Below, one piece after another: positions 57,711 to 64,000 of a stretch of 64,000 bases of DNA. A program made the position numbers and the translations under genes. The stretch covers positions 31,127 through 95,126 of the forward strand of contig CANPBT010000001.1 in the NCBI GenBank assembly GCA_947572415.1, read 5' to 3'. The notes under the pieces were generated by a model that was not told where the DNA came from, made no database searches, and saw nothing but the letters and a program-made list of their open reading frames with translations. How positions within the stretch are numbered: the stretch's first letter is position 1; each line of letters opens with the position of its first letter. This DNA is from an uncultured Clostridia bacterium (GTDB taxonomy: Bacteria; Bacillota; Clostridia; Christensenellales; Borkfalkiaceae).

Positions 57711-57822
57711 AAAGATGTTCGAAATTATATATTTTGCGACGGTTGCGGGCAGATTACACAAGGAAGTTTAATTTTCTCCTTTAAATCGGAAGCGGCGGGC
57801 CAAAAGCCCCCCGCTTCTTTAA
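57711..57822 (+). ncRNA. Candidate small RNA or attenuated leader of the gal operon
   Basis: A complete transcription unit without a normal gene: promoter at 57676-57704 and a GC-rich terminator (GAAGCGG...CCGCTTC, 57789-57817) with U/A run. It contains an 18-codon frame (57715-57771) lacking a clear Shine-Dalgarno. It could be a regulatory RNA, a leader peptide with attenuator for the gal operon, or both. No known family recognised. Confidence 0.4.
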
Positions 57823-57916
57823 AATAAAAAAAATTAAAAAAAAGGGCAAAATAAAATATTTTAAAAATAATGATTATGCAATATAATTTTAATATAAGCA
57901 CAAAAAGGTGAATTTT

Positions 57917-60274
57917 ATGATTAAGATTGATTTCGGGGCAGACTGGAAATACCGCCGCACAGACGGCGGCGAATGGAGCGAAACAGAAATCCCGCACGAC
58001 GCGGCTATGTACGAAAAACGTACGAAGGACGCTGAGGCGGGCGTAAACACCGGCTGGTATCTCGGCGCGGATTACGAATACGTAAAAACCTTTTCCGTGC
58101 CCGCAGAATACGAGGATAAGGACGTAATTCTTGAGTTCGAGGGGGTCTATCACAACGCCGAAGTGTATTTAAACGGCGAAAAAGCCGCCTTCCGCCCGTA
58201 CGGTTACACTAATTTTTACGTGACCGCAAATAAAAATTTAAGATACGGTCGGGAAAACGAAATTCGCGTACTCGCGAGGAATGCCGACCAGCCCAACAGC
58301 CGCTGGTATTCGGGCGCGGGCATTTACCGCCCCGTCAATATGTACGTCGGTAACAAAAAACGCATAGTCCTGAACGGAGTAAGGATACGCACCCTTTCGC
58401 TTTACCCTGCTGCGGTGGAAGTAACCGTGCAGACGACGGGCGTGGGCGAAGTCAGGGTCGTTATCGAAAAGGACGGGCGGGAGGTCGCGTCCGGCTCATG
58501 CGAGCAGACCGGCGGCAACGCCGTGTTCGCGCTCGAAATCCGCGACGCAAAGCTCTGGTCGGTCGATACGCCTGAGCTGTATACCTGCCGCGCTTTCTTC
58601 GACGACGACGAACAGAGCGTAAATTTCGGTATCCGCACGCTTACCTGCGACCATACCGACGGGCTATGCATTAACGGTGAAAGAGTAATTATCCGCGGCG
58701 CGTGTATACACTCCGACAACGGTATTCTGGGCGCGAGAAGCTACCCCGAAGCCGAGGAAAGAAAGGTTAAAATTTTAAAACAAAACGGCTACAACGCTAT
58801 CCGTTCCGCGCACAACCCCTGCGCAAAATCCCTTTTAGACGCGTGCGACAGGCTGGGTATGCTGGTTATGGACGAGTACTCGGATATGTGGTACATTCAT
58901 AAAAACAGGTACGACTATGCTACTTACCTCGAAGAGTGGTACGCTCGCGATATAAAGGATATGGTCGAAAAGGACTATAACCACCCGTCCGTAATAATGT
59001 ATTCGCTTGGCAACGAGGTTGCGGAAACGGGCGAAAAGCGCGGTATAGAGCTGTTCAGGCAAATGAAAGCCGTCTGCAAGCAATACGATAGCGACCGCCC
59101 CGTAACGACGGGCGTAAACATATTTTTCAACTATCTTTACGCTCTGGGCTTCGGGCAGTATTCGGACAAGAAAGCCGAGAAAAACCCGAACAAAAAAGTC
59201 GGCAGCGAATTTTTCAACGCGCTTGCGGGGCTCACGGGCGATTCTTTTATGAAGACTATGGCAAAGCTCCCCGGCTGCGATAAAAAGACGCGCGACTGCT
59301 TCGCGGTTATGGACGTGGCGGGCTACAACTACGGCATAAAGCGGTATAAGCACGACATAAAGAAGTACCCCGAAAGGATTATTTTAGGCAGCGAAACCTT
59401 CTGTTCGGACGCGTACGCTTTCTGGGAGTTCGCAAAGAAAAATCCCGCGCTCATAGGTGATTTCGTCTGGGCGGGTATGGACTACCTCGGCGAGGTCGGC
59501 GTGGGCAGCTGGGAGTATAAGGAATACGCGCCGAGCTTTTTGCACGGGGTCGGCTGGCTTACCGCGGGCAGCGGCAGGGTGGATTTAATCGGCACGCCGC
59601 TGGGCGAGGCGCTGTATACTCAGGTCGCGTTCGAGCTTACCGATAAGCCGCAGATAGCGGTCGTGCCCGTCAGTCACACCAAGGAAAAGCATTCCCCGTC
59701 GGCGTGGAAGTTTTCAAACGCTTTGCCTTCGTGGTCGTGGAACGGATTGTGCGGCAAAAAAGCTAAGGTCGAGGTGTATTCCCGCGCTCCGATAGTCGAG
59801 CTGTATATCAACGGCAAAAGGGTCGGCAGGAAAAAGTTCAAGAAAAACTGCCGTTTCGATTTTAACGTAAAATATTACGACGGCGAAATCACCGCCGTAA
59901 ACCTCGGCAGGGACGGCAAGGAGCTGAGCCGCAACTCGCTTAAAACGGCGGGCGGCGAAACCAGGCTTACGGTAACGCCCGAAAAGGGCAGCGTAAAGCG
60001 CGGCGAGGTGTGTTTTGTAAACCTTGCGTATACCGACGGCAACGGCGAAGTGAAGCCGTTGGAGCGTGGCAAAATCGAGGTCGCCGTTACGGGCGGCAGG
60101 CTGCTCGCGCTGGGGCACGCCTGCCCGTACAACGAGGACGGATATTCGGGCGCGTTTACCGACACGTATTACGGGCGCGCGCTCGCTGTGATAAAGGCGG
60201 AGGCGGACGCCGTGACAATTTCCGCAACGGGCAAAGGGCTTAAAGGCGAAGCGGAAATAGAGGTAACCGAATGA
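57917..60274 (+). CDS. Glycoside hydrolase family 2 beta-galactosidase
   Basis: A 785-residue cytoplasmic GH2 enzyme: sugar-binding jelly roll (1-150), Ig-like domain (150-250), TIM barrel (250-560) and C-terminal DUF4982-like plus Ig-like domains. The acid/base Glu is in MYSLGNEV and the nucleophile Glu in IILGSETF. Start ATG 57917 follows AGGTGA. A TATAAT (57882-57887) with weak -35 precedes it, suiting AraC activation. With galT-galK-galM it feeds galactose into the Leloir pathway. Confidence 0.88.
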   Translation: MIKIDFGADWKYRRTDGGEWSETEIPHDAAMYEKRTKDAEAGVNTGWYLGADYEYVKTFSVPAEYEDKDVILEFEGVYHNAEVYLNGEKAAFRPYGYTNFYVTANKNLRYGRENEIRVLARNADQPNSRWYSGAGIYRPVNMYVGNKKRIVLNGVRIRTLSLYPAAVEVTVQTTGVGEVRVVIEKDGREVASGSCEQTGGNAVFALEIRDAKLWSVDTPELYTCRAFFDDDEQSVNFGIRTLTCDHTDGLCINGERVIIRGACIHSDNGILGARSYPEAEERKVKILKQNGYNAIRSAHNPCAKSLLDACDRLGMLVMDEYSDMWYIHKNRYDYATYLEEWYARDIKDMVEKDYNHPSVIMYSLGNEVAETGEKRGIELFRQMKAVCKQYDSDRPVTTGVNIFFNYLYALGFGQYSDKKAEKNPNKKVGSEFFNALAGLTGDSFMKTMAKLPGCDKKTRDCFAVMDVAGYNYGIKRYKHDIKKYPERIILGSETFCSDAYAFWEFAKKNPALIGDFVWAGMDYLGEVGVGSWEYKEYAPSFLHGVGWLTAGSGRVDLIGTPLGEALYTQVAFELTDKPQIAVVPVSHTKEKHSPSAWKFSNALPSWSWNGLCGKKAKVEVYSRAPIVELYINGKRVGRKKFKKNCRFDFNVKYYDGEITAVNLGRDGKELSRNSLKTAGGETRLTVTPEKGSVKRGEVCFVNLAYTDGNGEVKPLERGKIEVAVTGGRLLALGHACPYNEDGYSGAFTDTYYGRALAVIKAEADAVTISATGKGLKGEAEIEVTE

Positions 60275-61638
60275 TTGATTTTACGGACAGAATAAACGAA
60301 CTTACGGAGTACGGGAAAAACAAGCTCGGACTCGACGCGCGCGACGAATTCTACGTGAAGAACAGGCTTGCGGAAATTTTCTTATCCGGCGCGGAGGGCG
60401 CGGAGCTCGAGGACGCGATATACGGCGAGCTTTCGCTTTTGCCGTCCGCCGTGGACGCGGTCTTTCAAAGCAAGCTTAAAAGCGAAGGCAGCCGCGCCGC
60501 TACCGACTGGTTCTATACCTACTGCGTAAATAATATGTACGTAAAAAAAGCCGTGCTCGATAAAAACCCCCGCTTCGATACCGACGGGGGACTGGTTGTA
60601 ACAATCAATAAGGCGAAGCCGGAATTCCGCGACCCGAAAAAGGCAAAGGCGGGCAACAGCGTCGACGGCGGGTTTGCAAAGTGCGTGATATGCCGCGAAA
60701 ACGAGGGCTTCGGCGCAAGAAACAAGAGAAATTTAAGGACTGTTTCTATTACGCTGGGCTCGCAGCCCTGGTTCTGGCAATACTCGCCTTACGGCTATTT
60801 TAACGAGCACGGTATCGCGGTGAACTGCGAGCATATCCCCATGCACGTGGATAAATCGACCTTTTATAAGCTCCTCGATTTCGTGGATTTGTTTCCGCAC
60901 TATTTCATAGGCTGCAACGCGCCTCTGCCGAGGATAGGCGGAAGCGTGCTCGCGCACGACCACTATCAGGGCGGCGGCGAGGTGCTGCCCCTGCACCGCG
61001 CTAAAATAAGAAAGTACGTAAAAGACGCAGAGTATCCCTCGGCGAAGATAGGTATATTAGAATGGCCCGGCACTGTAATTCGCATAATGAGCGCCGACAG
61101 AGAGCAAATCTGCGGCGTTTCGGAAAAGATAAGAAGGGCGTGGGAGGGCTACTCCGTGCCCGGGCTCGGGCTGATTGCCGAGGATAAGGACGGCGTTCAT
61201 AACGCCATAAGCCCCACCGTAATAAAGACGGCGGCGGGGTATGAAATGAACATAATACTCCGCAGCAACGTAACGAGCGAAAAGTATCCCGACGGCGTTT
61301 TTCACGCCCACCCCGAATTTCATTCCATAAAAAAGGAAAGCATAGGGCTTATCGAGGCGCAGGGGCTTTTCATACTGCCCGGCAGGCTCAAGGAGGAGCT
61401 TGCCGAAATAGAGCGGCTGATTGCCGAAAATCTCGGTTTGCCCCCCGAATATGACAGGTTTAAGCTCGTTTACGACGAAACTAAGGCGCTTATTTCAAGC
61501 GGAAGCTTTGCGGACGTCGGCGCGGCTATGCGCGCGGAGCTCGGCAACATATGTTATCGCATACTCGAAAACACCGCGGTATTCGCGGACGACGTGAGGT
61601 TCGGAGATTTTCTTATTAAAGCGGGGTTTGAATTATGA
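60271..61638 (+). CDS. galT: Galactose-1-phosphate uridylyltransferase (type 2)
   Basis: A 455-residue enzyme exchanging UMP between UDP-glucose and Gal-1-P. It matches the GalT2 class: FIGCNAPLPRIGGSVLAHDHYQGGG contains the catalytic HxH-like triad region near residue 228. It overlaps its neighbours by 4 nt on both sides. galE is not in the window. Confidence 0.92.
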   Translation: MIDFTDRINELTEYGKNKLGLDARDEFYVKNRLAEIFLSGAEGAELEDAIYGELSLLPSAVDAVFQSKLKSEGSRAATDWFYTYCVNNMYVKKAVLDKNPRFDTDGGLVVTINKAKPEFRDPKKAKAGNSVDGGFAKCVICRENEGFGARNKRNLRTVSITLGSQPWFWQYSPYGYFNEHGIAVNCEHIPMHVDKSTFYKLLDFVDLFPHYFIGCNAPLPRIGGSVLAHDHYQGGGEVLPLHRAKIRKYVKDAEYPSAKIGILEWPGTVIRIMSADREQICGVSEKIRRAWEGYSVPGLGLIAEDKDGVHNAISPTVIKTAAGYEMNIILRSNVTSEKYPDGVFHAHPEFHSIKKESIGLIEAQGLFILPGRLKEELAEIERLIAENLGLPPEYDRFKLVYDETKALISSGSFADVGAAMRAELGNICYRILENTAVFADDVRFGDFLIKAGFEL

Positions 61639-62750
61639 AAGGCTACGACTACAAGGTGACCGCCGCGGGGCGGATAAATATAATAGGCGAGCATATAGAC
61701 TATTGCGGCGGCAAGGTTTTTCCCGCCGCGCTGTCTTTGAAAAACACGATATATGTGCGCCCCAACGGCACCGATAGCATAAATTTAAGCTGGACGACCC
61801 TTCCCGACAAGGTTAAGCTGGATATCGGCAGTCTGCAAAGCTACGCAAACGAAAAGTACGCTAAATTTCAGGCTGGCTGCGCGCACTTGTGGAAGTCCGC
61901 GGGGCATAAGGTTATCGGTTGCGATATGCTTTACGACTGCACCGTGCCGTTCGGCAGCGGGCTGTCAAGCTCGGCTGCGATAGAGGTAAGCACGCTCGCC
62001 GCGCTTGCAACGCTTGCGGGCGAACCGCTCGACAAAAGGGAAATAGCGCTTACGGCGCAGCGCGCCGAACGCGAATATGCGGGGGTCAATTGCGGGATAA
62101 TGGACCAGTATGCTTCGGCGAACGGCAAAAAGGACTGCGCAATGATTCTCGACTGCAAGAGCGTGACTCACGAATATGTGCCGTTCAGGCTGGGCGATTA
62201 TTCGCTTGTGATAATAAACTGCAACAAGCCGCACAACCTTGCCGAAAGCAAATATAACGAGCGGCGCGCCGAAACAGAGGCGGGGCTTGAAATTTTGCAG
62301 ACCGTCCTGCCCGTAAGCTGTCTTGCCGAGGTCACGCCCGATATGTTTTCAAAGCACGGCGGGCTTTTGAAGGGCAAGGTATACGACAGATGCAGGCACG
62401 TCGTCGGGGAGTGCGAGAGGGTTGCGCTCGCGGCGGAGGCAATGAAGCGCGGCGATATAAAAGAGCTGGGCGGGCTGTTGAACTCGTCGCACAAATCGCT
62501 CAAAGAGCTGTACGAGGTCACGGGCAGGGAGTTGGACGCGCTCGCGGAGGCGGCGCAGAAACACCCCGCCTGCGTCGGGTCGAGGATGACGGGCGCGGGC
62601 TTCGGCGGCTGCACCGTATCGCTCGTTAATAAGGACGGCGTGGACGATTTCGTCAAATTCGTTTCGGCGGAATATAAAAAGAATATAGGGTACGACTGTA
62701 AAATTTACAATGCGGAAATATCTGACGGAATTACCGTTGAAAAACTGTGA
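61635..62750 (+). CDS. galK: Galactokinase
   Basis: A 371-residue GHMP kinase phosphorylating galactose. It has the sugar-binding GRINIIGEHIDYCGG, the ATP motif PFGSGLSSSAA near residue 101, catalytic Asp region in VNCGIMDQYAS, and GAGFGGCTVSLV. ATG overlaps the galT stop. Confidence 0.93.
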   Translation: MKGYDYKVTAAGRINIIGEHIDYCGGKVFPAALSLKNTIYVRPNGTDSINLSWTTLPDKVKLDIGSLQSYANEKYAKFQAGCAHLWKSAGHKVIGCDMLYDCTVPFGSGLSSSAAIEVSTLAALATLAGEPLDKREIALTAQRAEREYAGVNCGIMDQYASANGKKDCAMILDCKSVTHEYVPFRLGDYSLVIINCNKPHNLAESKYNERRAETEAGLEILQTVLPVSCLAEVTPDMFSKHGGLLKGKVYDRCRHVVGECERVALAAEAMKRGDIKELGGLLNSSHKSLKELYEVTGRELDALAEAAQKHPACVGSRMTGAGFGGCTVSLVNKDGVDDFVKFVSAEYKKNIGYDCKIYNAEISDGITVEKL

Positions 62751-62757
62751 AAAGCTT

Positions 62758-63744
62758 ATGGAAAGAAAATATTACGATACCTACAACAATAAAAAGCATT
62801 ATCTTTACACAATAGGCGACGGCGACGTTCGCGCCGTCGTCAGCGATTTCGGCGGACTTATTCAGAGCCTTACGGTGGGCGGCACGGATATAGCGCTGGG
62901 CTTTAACGGCATAGCGGACTATATTTCCAGCGCGACCTGCTGCGGCGCGACGGTGGGCAGGGTTGCAAACCGTATAGCGGGCGGCAAATTCAGCCTCGGC
63001 GAAGAAACCTATTCGCTTACGCAAAACGACGGCGGCAACCATTTGCACGGCGGCGGACGCGGTTTCGATAAGCGCGCTTTCGAGGTGCTCGGGCATACGG
63101 CGAATTCGCTGACCTTGCGCTATATCGCGGCGGACGGCGAAGAGGGGTATCCCGGAAAAATGACGTTTACGGTAACGTTTACGGTGGCGGACGGCGGGCT
63201 CGGGATAAAGTACGCGGCGGCAAGCGATAAGGATACGCTTTTCTGCCCGACCTGCCATACGTATTTCAACCTCGACGGCGAGGGCTCGGGCGATTGCCTC
63301 GGCAATATGCTTACGGTAAACGCGTCGTACTATACCCCCGCCGACGAAAAGCTTATACCTACCGGCGAAAAGGCGGAGGTTGAAAATACCCCGTTCGATT
63401 TCCGCAAACCGAAAGCTGTGGGCGCGGATTACGGCGCCGAACAAGTAAAGGCGATATCGGGCTACGACTGCAACTTTATTCTCGACGGCAGCTTTGCCGC
63501 ACGGGCGGAAAGCTTAAAGACGGGCGTTAAAATGACGGTCTATACCGATATGCCGTGCATGCAGCTTTACACGGGCGGCATGATGGCGCGCTGCCGCGGC
63601 AAAAACGGGTTTTACGACAAGTGGTACGGCTTCTGCTTGGAGCCGCAGTTCTGCCCCAACGCGGTGAATATGGACGGGTTCGAAAAGCCGCTTTTGAAAA
63701 AGGGCGAAAAAACGACTTATTATATCGAGTACAAATTTGATTAA
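62758..63744 (+). CDS. galM: Aldose 1-epimerase (mutarotase)
   Basis: A 328-residue enzyme interconverting alpha- and beta-galactose. It has ATVGRVANRIAGGKF, NHLHGGGRGFDK and the catalytic His in PTCHTYFNL. ATG 62758 is 7 nt after the galK stop; the frame open upstream overlaps galK and is unlikely. Last gene of the operon. Confidence 0.92.
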   Translation: MERKYYDTYNNKKHYLYTIGDGDVRAVVSDFGGLIQSLTVGGTDIALGFNGIADYISSATCCGATVGRVANRIAGGKFSLGEETYSLTQNDGGNHLHGGGRGFDKRAFEVLGHTANSLTLRYIAADGEEGYPGKMTFTVTFTVADGGLGIKYAAASDKDTLFCPTCHTYFNLDGEGSGDCLGNMLTVNASYYTPADEKLIPTGEKAEVENTPFDFRKPKAVGADYGAEQVKAISGYDCNFILDGSFAARAESLKTGVKMTVYTDMPCMQLYTGGMMARCRGKNGFYDKWYGFCLEPQFCPNAVNMDGFEKPLLKKGEKTTYYIEYKFD

Positions 63745-63825
63745 AATAACGGACGGCGCAAAGCGCACTTCCCATAGGGAAATAAAAAACTAAATTTTTT
63801 AGAGTTGCACTTTCAAGCGAGACAA

Positions 63826-63858
63826 AAAACTCTCGGACATTTCGTTCGAGAGCTTTTT
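63826..63858 (+). terminator. Intrinsic terminator of the gal operon
   Basis: AAAACTCTCG with CGAGAGCTTTTT (one bulge), followed by a T run. Confidence 0.8.
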
Positions 63859-63906
63859 AAATACACATTATTTTCAAAGATAAATTGAAATTTTATTTAA
63901 GGAAAT

Positions 63907-64000
63907 CTATCTTTTGACTTTAATTTTTAATAGTAGAGCAATAAAGCCGCAAAGTAAAATAAATATACCGAACAATACGGGTAAATGCCAAACTTGAAAA
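63907..64000 (-). CDS. C-terminal end of a membrane protein (partial)
   Basis: An open minus-strand frame entering from the right edge and stopping at TAG (63909-63907). The last 30 residues form one hydrophobic helix (FGIFILLCGFIALLL) followed by a short Lys/Arg tail, as at the C-terminus of a membrane protein. Too short to identify. Confidence 0.45.
   Translation of the reverse strand, partial: FQVWHLPVLFGIFILLCGFIALLLKIKVKR

Overview
The window is a chromosomal segment of roughly 50% GC from a Gram-positive Bacillota, most likely an uncultured Clostridia lineage. This is inferred from three things. The gene orders ffh-rpsP-khpA-rimM-trmD-rbgA-rnhB-yraN and yicC-gmk-rpoZ-priA-def-fmt-rsmB-rlmN-rpe-thiN-rpmB-asp23-fakA-recG are Bacillus/Clostridium-like. 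Shine-Dalgarno sites are strong (AGGAG). The regulators and wall enzymes are of Firmicutes type. No rRNA, tRNA, CRISPR array, integrase, transposase or complete prophage was seen.

Layout. 1-16,760 is housekeeping: end of ffh, ribosome maturation and tRNA modification, RNase HII, YraN, a PRTase-like protein, L19, ComM-DprA-TopA-TrmFO, HslVU, HisRS, thioredoxin and an aldo-keto reductase. 16,760-21,560 is accessory: a coiled-coil micro-protein, a two-HTH XRE repressor with a symmetric divergent promoter, small membrane proteins, a PstS-like membrane protein, an Mbeg1-like hydrolase, and an XRE/lipoprotein pair. 21,585-29,624 holds TcdA, TsaE-TsaB-RimI, a hydrolase with a damaged or non-standard start, MurF and Ddl, then an ECF S-component divergent from a MocR regulator. 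29,650-37,210 is a second accessory region: a two-peptide operon, an M23 protein, CorA behind a possible attenuator, a tandem XRE pair, an exported protein, an M1 peptidase and a nitrilase-like protein. 37,456-53,241 is the second housekeeping block. 53,278-56,652 is NAD and Fe-S biogenesis (nadA, iscR-like, nifS, nifU). 56,700-63,744 is an AraC-controlled lactose/galactose (Leloir) operon: GH2 galactosidase, galT, galK, galM.

Much of the non-coding DNA consists of dispersed foldback repeats in at least four families: (A) CTTCCCC/GATGAGG units, two of which supply the ribosome-binding site of fmt and thiN; (B) short palindromes that begin at stop codons; (C) a bulged hairpin with a fixed AA/GTTAA internal loop and compensatory arm changes, often fused to B; (D) ~120-bp long foldbacks. 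These, several apparently leaderless promoters, a small-RNA candidate before the gal operon and the micro-protein operon at 29,655-29,960 are the most unusual content. All assignments come from reading the sequence; no database search was run.
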